A stretch of DNA of 64,000 nucleotides from Doryteuthis pealeii (taxonomy: Eukaryota; Mollusca; Cephalopoda; Myopsida; Loliginidae), in the NCBI GenBank assembly GCA_023376005.1, contig CM042143.1, positions 78,685,778 through 78,749,777 of the forward strand, in the 5' to 3' direction. Positions 20,279 through 30,656 of the stretch are shown one piece after another. The notes beneath the pieces were generated by a model. That model saw nothing but the letters and a program-made list of their open reading frames with translations. It was not told the origin of the DNA and made no database searches. Within the stretch, counting starts at the first letter, position 1. Every line of letters starts with the position of its first letter. Made by a program: the position numbers and the translations under genes.

Positions 20279-20690
20279 TCATCATCATTTCGCGCTATTA
20301 GCACGGATGTCCATGACAATCTCTCTCCAACCGTCCCTATCATTCATTGTTCTCCAGATGTCTCTGCAGCATCCAGTATCCGCGCAGTGCAGGTCAATGT
20401 GCGTCTTTGCTGGACGGCCCACACTGGCGTGCCCATGTGCTAACTTCCACACAAGGACGTCACTTATGAGTTCGTCCTTGTTTCTCCAGCAGTGCCCTGC
20501 GTGTCTTGTCGTCTTACACGGATGGTTTGGTGATATGGCAGGTGACAGTAAGCTGTTTTCTCGTGGGGTGTTTTTCCACGTTTTGTTTAGGATCGCACGC
20601 AGTATTCTTGAGCAGCTCCCATCTAGTTTATTCCTATGCGCTTCGTTAGGGTCCAAGTGGTGCAGCCGTACAGCGGAACTGATACAACAG
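20279..20690 (-). pseudogene. RTE-like LINE 3' ORF relic
   Basis: The minus strand encodes LDGSCSRILRAILNKTWKN, TTRHAGHCWRNKDELISDVL, VGRPAKTHIDLHC and MNDRDGWREIVMDIRA, the end of an RTE-type ORF, open for 123 codons. It ends against an ATGATGATTTATT string, the clade's short terminal repeat. The 5' part of the element is missing and EDL-type residues are altered. Confidence 0.75.
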
Positions 20691-21290
20691 GAAATAAACT
20701 ATGAAATTAATTAAAAAGTTGTATTATTAGTTTAAATAGAAAGAAAAACATTTGCGAAATTTGTAATCAATTTTTTATATATATTTTTACTCTCACCCTT
20801 TATTCAGTAACAACATTTTACTAAAAAGTTTACAAATAAATAAATACCTACGATTTAGTGTAAAATTTACGTGTGAAATATTCAAAATAATTATTTAATT
20901 AATAATTAGTAGATGCTCGCAACATTTTATTTGAGGGGGCTGTGCGTTTAAAATTAATTTCAAGTTGTTTTATTCTGTTTACTTCTTTAATAAATTTGAT
21001 GATTTTACTTACTTATGATACAAACCCTCTGGCTTTTAATTTTTAACTCTCACTCCCTTAGGCAATATCTTTCAAAAATTAATTTTTACACCTTCCGAAG
21101 GGCGTTTTTTTTTTTGTTTTTTTTTTGTATTTTGCTAGTTTGTATAAATATCATATGAAGATTTGGATATTTGTAATTGTTTATAAACGACAAATCTTTA
21201 AACAACATTTTGATAATCTCCCTTTGTATTGCCGTGTACATACCTATTCTTTTTCTTAAATTAAACAATTAGCAGCCTTAAGAAAAATAG
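20691..21290. repeat. AT-rich interspersed repeat, copy 1
   Basis: Shares order and wording with 59860-60645: ACTATGAAATTAATT, TTTGCGAAATTTG, AAGTTTACAAATAAA, TACGATTT, then GATGATTTTACTTACTTA, and an ending TTTTTACACC(T/A)(T/C)CCGAAGGG. Non-coding; family unknown. Confidence 0.6.
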
Positions 21291-21594
21291 GGAATATATT
21301 CAATGAAAGATTTATTAGCGAACAAGGGAATTACAAATAAATGTGTCAATTACAGAAAATAAACAATTACAAAAAGTTGGTGAAAAATACCTTAATTTAT
21401 AGAATAAATCAGGAGTTATAAATTTTAAGAAGTTGAAAACTAAAAACGGTTTCTTTGTATATATGAGACTTTTTTAATACAATAAATATTTATGTTAACA
21501 AAATGGCTTAGATTTATTTAACATTTTAACTAATTAATAATATTCTATTCTAAATAATGATTATTAATTATAAAATATTCTATGTATATATTTT

Positions 21595-21892
21595 ACTGGA
21601 ATCGCTACCCAGCGTTCCCTGGTAGAAGGGGGGGGTAACTTATTGTACTGATTTGTTTACTTTTGAGATTTACAAAAGCTGGACATTTTAAAGTAAAATT
21701 TCAATGCTATTTCTATGTATATGTTAATTTTTAATATCTTTGTGAATATAAATCAAATATCAATAATTTTTGCACAAAAAGCAAGAACCTGTGATATTTA
21801 ATATCTATACATATTTATTTTGTCATTAATTGTTTTATGTTCGTAGTTTTATCCTGACATACATACACACCAACTGCCCATTGTATATGTAT
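21595..21892 (-). mobile_element. Helitron family 1, worn copy
   Basis: Minus-strand 3' hairpin region ACCAGGGAACGCTGGGT, then AGCGATTCCAG. The body is colinear with 14120-14887 (AATCAAATATCAATAATTTT, then CATACATACACACCAACTGC). Both CTAG and the 5' TC are mutated. Confidence 0.65.
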
Positions 21893-21901
21893 TAAAAAAA
21901 A

Positions 21902-22142
21902 GTCATCGGGGCGCCCTAATGTCGGTATCAGCCAGTCAGCGAGGGGTCTATCCCCTTTTCAATAGCGCTAGACCAAGGAGATTGTTTTTTAGCATCTGAG
22001 GTGGAGCGCCACACTACCATCAGCTCCTTACTTTACCGCACTGATCCCTGTGCTACTCATACGCTGAGTTGGCGAGGACCGGTATCGAACTAGGAACCTT
22101 GTGGTTTCTAGACGAACGCTCTACCGACTGAGCTAGGGTCCT
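21902..22142 (-). mobile_element. SINE-C copy
   Basis: The minus-strand head AGCTCAGTCGGTAGAGCGTT resembles a tRNA-Lys D-arm region, and box B is AGTTCGATACCGGTCC. The body has AACTCAGCGTATGAGTAGC and GTGGCGCTCCACCTCAGATG, and the 3' part TTGGTCTAGCGCTATTG. Near full length. Confidence 0.8.
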
Positions 22143-22149
22143 AAATTTT

Positions 22150-22930
22150 CTGTGGTCCCCTTTTGGCTCCTTGTACTCCACATCGAATTTGCCATTGTGA
22201 GCCGTAAGTGTCCATATGGCACCCGTTAAGAAACCCTGTTTTAGACCTGTTTTAGACATTGAACTTAAATCTTTGTATCGTTCATTCTCATATATAACCA
22301 CTAAGTCGTTCCAATTGGTAGATATATTCTATAATTCTGTTGATTGTGCTTGTTGTTGCATCGTTATCTTGATTGTGGGCGTGTTTATAGTGGCATATTG
22401 TCATTGCGCAGTAAGTATTTATGCAAAGTTGTTCGGCGGCGTAACGAAGTGTCGGCAAGTCAACTCTGTTTCCACCAATCAAATCCACGGATCATTGATC
22501 TTCGTTTTTCCCGCGTCTTCGGTCAACAATGAGCTTGAATGAGCGGCAAATCAAGCGCCTTTGCCCAAGTGCAATCAGTTGGCCATTGAAAAAGACAAGC
22601 GGCTGACAAAAGACAAGGGAAAAACGAGACGCTGGGCTCGTGACTCGATAAACACGACATCGACATTGCATGGACTCTTCGGATGGGTGCATCTGTGGTC
22701 GTTCATTTGCGAATATTTTCAATCGTACCGATTTTTCCACGTTCTCTCATTGGAATAATCAAATAGCGACATTTTCGACCAGAACAAAATCAAAGCATTG
22801 CAACACCATCGGATGAAAATACCGTGGAAATTCCACGGTGGAATTAGAAACAATCACCAACGATTAAAGAACAATGACATTTTCAATGCTTTATCTATGG
22901 AATTACAGATAAAATCCTAATTATATATAT
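22150..22930. other. Candidate low-copy stretch with short open frames
   Basis: Balanced base composition, no microsatellite and no match to any repeat family I defined in this window. Several short frames overlap (22216-22542 plus, 22492-22740 minus, 22561-22758 plus), none with a motif I recognise. It could be a regulatory or exon remnant, or a repeat with only one copy here. (AT)n starts at 22922. Confidence 0.35.
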
Positions 22931-22934
22931 ATAT

Positions 22935-23173
22935 ATACAAGGTGTGTCAAAAAGTGTCGAGATTTTTTGTACTTTTGAGACACCTTATATTCTGAAAAAA
23001 AATAATGTTCCTTCATTCTTCATTTCTATCTTGGTAAATACAGCTTGAAACTTGGTACTTTTTGACACACCTTGTATTCTGGAGAGAGAAAATAATGAAT
23101 GGAACGTTATTTTTTTCCGAATACAAGGTGTGTCAAAAAGTACAAAAAATATCGATACTTTTTTTACACCTTG

Positions 23174-23176
<3 letters not shown>
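22935..23176. mobile_element. Mariner-end MITE, paired ends
   Basis: ACAAGGTGTGTCAAAAAGTG opens the unit, an inverted copy ends near 23074, then a second outward pair at 23125-23176. Internal TATCTTGGTAAATACAGCTT. (AT)n and (GA)n follow. Confidence 0.7.
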
Positions 23177-23244
<68 letters not shown>

Positions 23245-23260
23245 GAGAGAGAGAGAGAAT
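23173..23260. repeat. (AT)n-(GA)n compound microsatellite
   Basis: AT to 23213, then GA to 23260 with one GGGG break. Confidence 0.97.
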
Positions 23261-23287
23261 TTATCTAATTAATGCTTTGCATAGTAA

Positions 23288-23538
23288 GTTAAGGCAACGT
23301 GACCATGGAGTCAACGGCAACATCCGTCATCGCTCCTGGCAAGTCCTCCGCACGGCGTCCAGTGTCCGCACTTGTATGTAAGTTTTTGCTAGTCGACTAA
23401 GACTGGTCTTTCCATGTGTCGGTGTCTATAGGAGGATGTCGCATGGGTTCATCTTACTTCTCTGCAGTGCTCAGCATGTCCTGTTCGTCTAGTATGTCCT
23501 TTCTGATAGGAGGTAAATGGTCGTATAACTGCGGTTTT

Positions 23539-23545
<7 letters not shown>
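23288..23545 (-). mobile_element. RTE-like LINE fragment, heavily mutated
   Basis: The minus strand retains the order CAGTTATACGACCATTTACC, AGGACATGCTGAGCACTGCA, then CGGACACTGGACGCCGTGCG, equivalent to the GHLPP, RRTRHAGH and DAGCCAED-type segments of the 33.7-kb copy. Confidence 0.55.

Positions 23546-23590
<45 letters not shown>
23540..23590. repeat. (GT)n
   Basis: GT run after GTGTATGTG. Confidence 0.97.
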
Positions 23591-23592
<2 letters not shown>

Positions 23593-23754
23593 AAATGGAA
23601 CGTTAATTTCTTTAAAATAGTCCGCTTGGTACTCAATATTTGTCTACATCTCTAAAAACCATAAATTTTGTAATATAAGTTTTTTCAGTGTAACGTAGTG
23701 GTACCAATTTAAGGGGGGTATATATTCATAATTTACTTTAAACTTGGCTTTAAA

Positions 23755-23990
23755 GCTTTAAACTTGGTACTTTTTGACACACTTTGTATTCTGAAAATAA
23801 ACAGCGTTCCATTCATTCTTCATTTCTATCTTGGTAAATACAGCTTTAAACTTGGTACTTTTTGACACACCTTGTATTCTGAAAAAAATTAATGAATGTA
23901 ATTTTTTTGTTTGTTTTTTTTTTTTCAGAATACAAGATGAGTCAAAAAGTACAAAAAATCTCGATACTTTTTAGACACACCTTGTACTTT
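23755..23990. mobile_element. Mariner-end MITE, two adjoining units
   Basis: TACTTTTTGACACACTTTGT at 23767, TACTTTTTGACACACCTTGT at 23855 and GATACTTTTTAGACACACCT at 23958, with shared TCATTTCTATCTTGGTAAAT between. Confidence 0.7.
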
Positions 23991-24139
23991 TTTCCTCACA
24001 TCCCGTATGTCCAGAAAGTAATCCACTGCATTTTGCTAAAAAAAAAAAATAGATATATCTATATCACGAAAGAGATATAGTTCTATGAACTGAAATTCTT
24101 GAGTTCTTAAGCTATTTGATTAAACTGTTCTTGAGTTAT

Positions 24140-24465
24140 CTGGCAATATGCAATATACAATATCCCGTTTTTTGCTGAGCTGCGACGGGATGCAGTGCAA
24201 TGAAATGAACCTCAATGGACTGTGTGTGTTTATTTTTTGGTCCGAATCTCACATTTCTCGAATCACCGGTCTGATGTGTCGGTTCTTTGTGCCATTGTCA
24301 AAGGAAACGCCCATATCTGTGTCCAAGACAATCTGCGTCTGTGAAGAGCTATGGGCCTTGGCCCAGATCTTTTTTCCCAGGCTAGATGGAACGGCAGGGA
24401 ATCTTTGTTTAATTATAAATTAACAATACTGCGTTATGACCATTTCAATCGGAAGAGCAACAACA
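24140..24465. other. Candidate low-copy stretch with a 91-codon frame
   Basis: A plus frame at 24148-24423 has eight cysteines (CDGMQCNEMNLNGLC, then CRFF, CVCEELW) but no domain I can name. The composition is less AT-rich than its surroundings. Coding status is not supported beyond the open frame. Confidence 0.25.
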
Positions 24466-24493
24466 TAAACAACAATAATACTTATATAAAACG

Positions 24494-24544
<51 letters not shown>

Positions 24545-24558
24545 TTTTTTTCTTCATT

Positions 24559-24606
<48 letters not shown>

Positions 24607-24670
24607 TTTTTACTTGAAGGCACTTTCAACGCATGTATCGCATAAAATTCGATACTTTTTCTTATAGAAA

Positions 24671-24885
24671 ATGAACTTGACAAGTGTATCCCAGCAAAGG
24701 ATGGCTCGATGTGTAGAATACCGTACAGACTGTTTCGACTTTATTAAGTCTCATCAGCGGTATATACTAACGACAGAAATCGAAACCGGGACTTTAGCAG
24801 ACACAGTGAAACACTAGTGAAACACTTTTATCGCCTCGGCCACAGTACACAGCTGACCATCCTAGCGAAATTAAGCTTGTCAAAT
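24671..24885 (-). mobile_element. SINE-like unit with inverted ends and a hammerhead
   Basis: Ends are inverted: TTGACAAG(N)nAAGGATGG at 24676-24706 and the complement of TTGACAAGCTTAATTTCG and GCTAGGATGG at 24856-24881. On the minus strand a tRNA-Leu/Ser-like head reads GTGGCCGAGGCGATAAAAG (box A region) and, about 50 bases on, GTCCCGGTTTCGATTTC (box B region with one extra base). The hammerhead follows 14 bases later. Non-coding. Confidence 0.5.
24718..24763 (-). ncRNA. Canonical type-I hammerhead ribozyme candidate
   Basis: On the minus strand: ATACCG (stem I) / CTGATGA / GACTT-AATA-AAGTC (stem II, 5 Watson-Crick pairs) / GAA / ACA-GTC-TGT (stem III) / A / CGGTAT (stem I, 6 perfect pairs with ATACCG). 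Every invariant core base is present and the cleavage triplet is GUA. Predicted cleavage falls between minus-strand bases 24724 and 24723. Stem III is minimal, as in the hammerheads known from Penelope-like elements and retrozymes. This is the cleanest copy in the window. Confidence 0.7.
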
Positions 24886-24917
24886 ATATATATATATATA
24901 TAGTAAATGAAGAAAAA

Positions 24918-24950
<33 letters not shown>

Positions 24951-24976
24951 CGTTTTATATAAGTATTATTGTTGTT

Positions 24977-24978
<2 letters not shown>

Positions 24979-25027
<49 letters not shown>
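24979..25027. repeat. (AT)n
   Basis: AT run just outside the palindrome's right arm, followed by another AGTAAATGAAGAAAAAAC. Confidence 0.97.
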
Positions 25028-25031
<4 letters not shown>

Positions 25032-25039
25032 GTAAATGA

Positions 25040-25370
25040 AGAAAAAACCTTTAAATTTGTTTCATGTAATAATTTAACAAGTCGTTGTATCTTCAGACAA
25101 AAAGAAAAAAAAGAAAAAGAAAAAAAAAGAAAAAACATGGGTGTTACATGTTTTTGATTTTTGTTTTTGTTTTTTTGTTTTTGTTTCTTTCTCTTTACCT
25201 TTTTATTTTTTTATTTTTTTGCTTATAGTTTGAAGATGCTGCGACTTGCAGTGGAAATATTGCTCTGTCCTTTCAAACACCTGGAAGAAAGCACATCGAG
25301 CTCTTGCAACTGATGACTTGTATTATTACAGTTGAACCCCACATGGAATGATCCTCATCACCAATTTTAT
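25040..25370. other. Spacer with poly-A/T-rich zone
   Basis: AAAAAGAAAA-type and TTTTTG-type runs at 25095-25220 form a loose hairpin. No gene seen. Confidence 0.5.
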
Positions 25371-25388
25371 ATATATATAGATATATAA

Positions 25389-25440
<52 letters not shown>
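25371..25440. repeat. (AT)n-(GT)n compound microsatellite
   Basis: AT with AGAT breaks, then 38 bases of GT. Confidence 0.97.
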
Positions 25441-25445
<5 letters not shown>

Positions 25446-26060
25446 TCTCATTGTTTTATTGTAGTTAATTTTTGAGTACTACACTTAAAATACATTAACT
25501 TAGGGAATAAGTCAATTTCCAGTCCAAGTTGCAACTGAATGACATTTTTAGGCGTCTTCGGTCGTACTGAGTGTGATTTATAATAATCCAAATTATTTGC
25601 AAATTGGACAGCTAATTGTTTTAATTTCTAAGCATGTTATGTGTATTGCTTTTTAAATATCTAAAATCATCGAGATTTTTTGTACTTTTTGACATACCTT
25701 GTATTAAAAAAAAATAACGTTCCATTCATAAATTTTTTTCAGAATACAAGTTGACTTATTTAGGTTCTTCCGCCGTGTCCCACATCCACCATGCTGCTAC
25801 CCATGGTTTGGTTTTACAGGCCTATGTGGCATGTAAGGGAAGGAGGGAGAGAGAGTGCCAGAAGGAAGGAGAGAGAGTGCCAGAATGAAGGAGAGACAGA
25901 CAGACATGTAGAGGCAGACGGGGAGGTAAATAGGGGGGAGTCTATATAGTAGGTAAGTTTTAACTTAGTATAAGTCCACATGTCCCATCCTAGATTATCG
26001 TTTAAAGGAGTGGAGCGTGGAAGGGTTTTAATTTTATCTATTTATATACAGAGAGGAGAG
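25441..26060. other. Spacer with a mariner-end fragment
   Basis: 25675-25750 carries TACTTTTTGACATACCTTGT and AACGTTCCATTCAT, a partial mariner-end MITE. GGAGAGAGAGTGCCAGAA is tandemly repeated at 25845-25890. The rest is unrecognised. Confidence 0.5.
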
Positions 26061-26587
26061 AGAAGGAAAGGGTAAGAAAGTCAGTGGGAGGGCATTGGGT
26101 TTCTACGAGCTACCTTTTTGATACCGGACACCGAGACAAGTTTTTACTTATATTATCATGTTAAAAGCAATTGGTCAAATATTAGAATAAGCATTTGAAA
26201 ATATACATACGAAACAAAATTAATCTGATAATACAACTTTAAAATTAATTTAACACAATTAAATAGTTTACCATATATATGCTTCGCGATTTTCAGTCAA
26301 AATTTCGGCCGTCTTTGCTTTGTGAAAATAATACAGGTTCTGATTTTTTTATAATGGATTAAAGAGATACTGGGGAATGGCATAGTAGGGGAAGGGCAGA
26401 GTAGGGGGGGGAGGCAGAAAGAAAAAGAAGGAAAGGGTAAGAAAGTCAGCGGAGGGCATTGGGTTTCTACGAGCTACCTTTTTGATACCGGACACCGAGA
26501 CAAGTTTTTACTTATATTATCATGTTAAAAGCAATTGGTCAAATATTAGAATAAGCATTTGAAAATATACCTACGAAACAAAATTAA

Positions 26588-26593
<6 letters not shown>
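26061..26593. repeat. Recent ~170-bp direct duplication
   Basis: Bases 26061-26230 and 26426-26593 differ at only a few positions (GAAGGAAAGGGTAAGAAAGT through ACAAAATTAATCTGATA). The 195-base spacer is unique. (AT)n begins exactly where the second copy ends. Confidence 0.9.

Positions 26594-26666
<73 letters not shown>
26592..26666. repeat. (AT)n, 75 bases
   Basis: AT run between the duplication and a SINE-A copy. Confidence 0.97.
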
Positions 26667-26668
<2 letters not shown>

Positions 26669-26873
26669 AACCCCTTCTCTTAGATTGGTTATCTTACCAA
26701 GTTAAAGAGTCCGATCTCTTCTACTATTTACTCATAGCTAAAGGGAGAATAGTTGAATACATGCCTTTCGCAGGGGTATTAGCGCTATGTGAAATTCAAA
26801 CAGCATCATCCAGGATTTGAACTCGTCTCGCCGTATATGTTTCCTACGACAATAGCCTTTACACCACGCGCCT
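26667..26873 (-). mobile_element. SINE-A copy with a shortened 3' part
   Basis: The minus-strand head (GGCGCGTGGTGTAAAGGCTA) and box B (GAGTTCAAATCCTGG) are good. The segment between the CTAAGAGAAG motif and the end lacks the CTTAAGAAATTGACC block. Confidence 0.75.
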
Positions 26874-27111
26874 ACATTCTCGTAATCGAGTTGGGTTCAA
26901 AAAGTATTGAGACTAGGGCTGTATTTACCTAGTCAGAAATGAACAGTGATTATTAATTTTCTTTACAATATTTCCTGTGGCATTTCAGTCTTATTCTACT
27001 ACTGAAAACATGTTACATAATGTTACCTGAAAACATGTTACATTTTTGTGAGACCGTATCTTACGTATTAGTATAGTGTAGAGTATACCCGTGAAGGTAT
27101 ATTCGCCTTGT

Positions 27112-27650
27112 ATACGAAGTATATCAGAAAAGTTCCAGAACTGGTGTCACAAAACAATGTATTTCAAATCCAAACTACAAACTACAAGTTATCCCCATTC
27201 AAAGTAATCCCCCTGGAGTCTAATGTACTGTCCCATCCTTCTCTGCCACGCTTGCATGCACTCATGGAAGGATTCTTCCGGGATTCTCCGTAGCTCTGTC
27301 GTCACGGCCTTTTTGATGTCGTACACATCCTAAAACGTGTTTCCTTGATTATCCTCTTGAGCTAGGGGAAGAGGAAATTATCACATGAGCCAGGTCTGGC
27401 GAGTAGGGAGGTTGCTTCAGAACAGTGATGCTCTTCTGGGCCAGGAAGTCCCGGATACTCAGGTCAGTGTGGACAGGTGCGTTGTCATGGTGAAGCACCC
27501 ATGAGTTGTTCTGCCACATCTCTCGCCTCTTCTCGCGCACTGAACTAAGTATCTCTTTGTCGACATGCTGGTTGATCGTCTGGCCCTGTGTCAAGAACTC
27601 ACAGTGGACGATGCCCCTCACATCGAAGTTTTCTGACATACCTCGTACTA
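27112..27650 (-). pseudogene. Mariner deletion derivative with both ends
   Basis: Right end TACGAGGTATGTCAGAAAAC (minus, from 27650) and left end TACGAAGTATATCAGAAAAG are inverted repeats flanked by TA. Between them the minus strand keeps GIVHCEFLTQGQTINQ, then VLHHDNAPVHTDLSIRDFL (with the second catalytic Asp) and PPYSPDLA. A frameshift then falls where CDFF with the third catalytic residue should follow. The tail still encodes the family's end: IPEESFHECMQAWQRRMGQY-like codons. The N-terminal DNA-binding half is deleted right after the terminal repeat. Confidence 0.8.
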
Positions 27651-28855
27651 ATCTTCCTCTATGGATCTGGGTGGCTGTTGTCTTTTACCTGCATACCTGG
27701 ATCTGTCTATCTCTCGGTGGCTGTTCTTCTGGTCTTGAGTTTCTTGTTGGAATACTTGTCTTGATCTTGGGAAGTCTTTTGTGTCTTGGTCCTTTGTTTG
27801 TTTTTTGATTAACGAACACAAGACTTTCTTTTTTTATAGATGCATTTTATTTTTAATATTATGCACAAAACAAATGCTCGTGTGAAAATGGCTAATTTAA
27901 CGAGAGACACCATCGTACGTCTGACTCGTCCGGTCACCCAGTCAAATCTGATTTCTCTTAACTAACTTCTCACGTTCACTGTCCAATTAGGTAAGAGGTC
28001 AAACAGGGTTAAATCCAGTCAATCAAATTTCCTATATTTTTACAAAAATCGTTAGCTTAATTTACCTACACTTCCGTACACAATTTATTGGTAACCTATC
28101 AATTATGTAACAAACACTTCTTTTGATATGGCGTAAAGCTGCGCCGTATTTCATTTAATGTCTCCCTGTCTTCTTGACAGGCGAAGGGACAAAAGGGCAG
28201 GGATATGGCCTTTCCAATAGCATTGCACAAAGTGAACCTACACAGCTTCCACCGACTGGAAATAGGACAATGGGCAGGGATCTGGGTTCACACCTTTTGA
28301 AGAGCATTGCTGCTCTGTGAACCTATGCAACTTCAGCTGACTGGCGATGGGACGGGCAACAGAAATATGGATTCATGTAGTTTTAAGTGGCATTAGTTTT
28401 CACTGAATACAAACAGCCACTAACGTGAAAGAACATGTCGGAAGAACAAAACTTGTAATTCAAGTCATTTAAATTTGGAAACTTTTTTTTTTTTAAATAA
28501 GCTCTTCTTTTTTTTATTTAAGTCTTCCAATGTAAACCGCCATTTTTTTAATACACCGAATACAGGCTAATTTTTGTCTGTTTTTATTTTTATTTTTTAA
28601 ATTCTTATCAGGGACGATCATGAAAGGATTCTCAAGTACATACGTATGTTTAATATTTTTATTCATTTATAACCCCTTTTTTTATTCACACAAAAAAAAT
28701 GTGTTTACTCAGTATGCGGACATTCCACTACATTAAGTGGCGGTATTGTATGCATGGGTGTATGTATAAATATGTACTAAGAAGAGCTTAAATCAGTACA
28801 ACTGCACAATCCCCTGTTTATGTACAGAGTGTCGACAAAAGAAATAGACATTTTA
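27651..28855. other. Spacer, possibly diverged repeats
   Basis: 28160-28370 contains two loosely similar ~90-base halves (GGGCAGGGATATGGCC, CACAAAGTGAACCTACAC; GGGCAGGGATCTGGGTTC, CTGTGAACCTATGCAACT). No gene motif seen. Confidence 0.45.
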
Positions 28856-28859
28856 AAAA

Positions 28860-29095
28860 ATGTATCCCTTATTCGCCATCACTCCCAGGTCCACTCTGAC
28901 CCGGAGTACCTGTTAGGGTTCCATCTATGGATTAAATTAGAAAAAATGAGTTTTAAAAAATTGTTTAAAAAATTTAGTTTTTTTTTTTAATTTGAATATC
29001 CATGAAGTATGAACAGAACAAAACGTCTTCGGCATAAAATAACCCAACAAGGGTTAACATGACGTAAAATCCAATAAGCCAAACCAAACCAAATC
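28860..29095 (-). repeat. Unclassified GGTTGG-start repeat, copy
   Basis: Inverted: CCATCACTCCCAGGTCCACT, then AACCCAACAAGGGTTAACAT, GACGTAAAATCCAATAAGCC. It faces the plus copy starting at 29305, so the two form a loose inverted pair. Confidence 0.7.
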
Positions 29096-29304
29096 AAAAG
29101 TGTATCTTTTTTTTAAACTTAAGTTATAGACACGCACGATACACAATTTTGTAGATACTTGCAAGTTTATTGTTTAGGCTTTCTAAAGCACCATGTTTTC
29201 TGCTGTAAGCCTGGTAGGTATTCACGCAACCCATTCGCCAGGGGTAGGATGTGGCACAAGGTCGCAAGTATGGGGTATCCAGCGAGGATCGAACACTACT
29301 CATT

Positions 29305-29990
29305 AGTAATGGTTAGTTGTTTGGTACGTTTGTTAGATTTCACGGCATGTCAACCCTTGGGTTGTTTTGTGCCAAAGACGTTTTTGTTTTATTCATTCTT
29401 GTCGGGTATTCACTTTTTTTTAAATTCATTAAAACAACCTTTTTAAACTCATTTTCTATCTATTTAACCATGAATGGGAACCTAACAGGTACTACCAATC
29501 CGGGTCAGAGTAGACCTGGGAATAATGGAAATGAAAAGCTCCAGAATTGGAACCTCACCACGAGATGCAATTGAACGTTATACCCAAGACACTAAGACCC
29601 TCAGTCACCGCCTTCTAGCACATATATGATAAAAGGATTGGAGTTTGTCATAAAAGTAATACGGTCAGGACAATCATATAGATACTAGGGATTGACCTGA
29701 CCAGCCGATTGATCAGAGGGGTGGGGGGCTCTCTGACAGTCCGTCTAGCCCAAATAAGGGCCAAAGTGGAGTTTTGCATGTCATGGACAGCTCATTCAGC
29801 AGTATTCCGTCCTTAAGCATCACGGCTCGCCACCTACGGCCAACAGGTGGCCCTATTGTGGAGGGGTCTTATCCTTCTTCAGAGGTGCAATCGGCGTATT
29901 CTACTGCCGCATCCGACAGGGCCGAGGAGTAACTGATCTGAGGGACAAGCTTTCTAACCACTACATCACGATGGGACACTCGTATTTACC
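29305..29990 (+). repeat. Unclassified GGTTGG-start repeat, longest copy
   Basis: Runs from TTTCACGGCATGTCAACCCT through ACCTAACAGGTACTACCAAT, GGACAATCATATAGATACTA and GCCAAAGTGGAGTTTTGCAT to GTATTCTACTGCCGCATCCG. Colinear with 32953-33560 and, inverted, 55130-55430. No ORF, tRNA boxes or clear termini. A family of at least 700 bp that I cannot classify. Confidence 0.7.
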
Positions 29991-30420
29991 CAACCCATTC
30001 GCTACGGACAGGATGTGACGCAAGTTCGCAAGTATGGAACAATACTCTACATTTCCCAGATCTCCAGAACCGGAGCCTCACCACCAGATGCATTTTAGTT
30101 TTATATCCAGGACGCCAAGCAACACCAATTATGTTACTGTCATGCCACGACATTTTAAAACACATATCTAGAAATCACCGCAGACTACAATTAGTAAAAT
30201 AAATTTAAAACAGGATGTTTTGTGTAAATGTGAAAGTCCTGAGGGCCCATCAGTACCTCCCTCCACCCAACATGACCCCCAAATAACATATTGGGGCATG
30301 TTCATGCTAGTTACCTACGCACAAAAATCCACAATAAACTGGGAAAGTCAGAAAAACATATCTATTTCTATCTATTTTTCTCTATATTTTGGTAGATTTT
30401 TTTGTTCATATTTTTATTGT

Positions 30421-30648
30421 AGTAAGTAAAGTCTGCGGAGTGATCTATTGTCGATATCAGCCGGACAGCGATGGGTTCTATCCCTTTTCGCTAGCGCTAG
30501 ACATGGGATATTGTTTCTTTGCTGAAGTGGAGCACCAAACCTACCGTCAGCTCCCCACTTTACTACACAGATCAGATAACCTAAGCTGAGTTTGCGGGGA
30601 CCGGTATTGAACCCGGAACCTTGGGATTTCCTAGACAGATGCACTTTT
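30421..30648 (-). mobile_element. SINE-C copy
   Basis: Minus strand: box B region GGTTCAATACCGGTCC, then GGTAGGTTTGGTGCTCCACT and CTAGCGCTAGCGAAAAGGG-type tail, ending CTTTACTTACT. The head is partly lost. Confidence 0.75.
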
Positions 30649-30656
30649 TTAAATAA

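Larger units (their letters stand above)
24465..24977. repeat. Large palindrome with (AT)n in its arms
   Basis: The left arm (24465-24605: AACAATAATACTTATATAAA, CGC, (AT)n, AAAGTTTTTTTTCTTCATTT, ACT, (AT)n) is mirrored by the right arm (24885-24977: (AT)n, AGTAAATGAAGAAAAAACTT, (AT)n, TTGCGTTTTATATAAGTATT, ATTGTTGTT). The arms are close to identical apart from AT-run lengths. The centre holds the SINE-like unit with the hammerhead at 24718-24763. The AGTAAATGAAGAAAAAAC piece recurs once more at 25031. Confidence 0.8.

Noticed and set aside
22561..22758. 66-codon plus frame as a gene
   Set aside because: No recognisable motif and no start or splice context; kept only as part of a low-copy candidate stretch.
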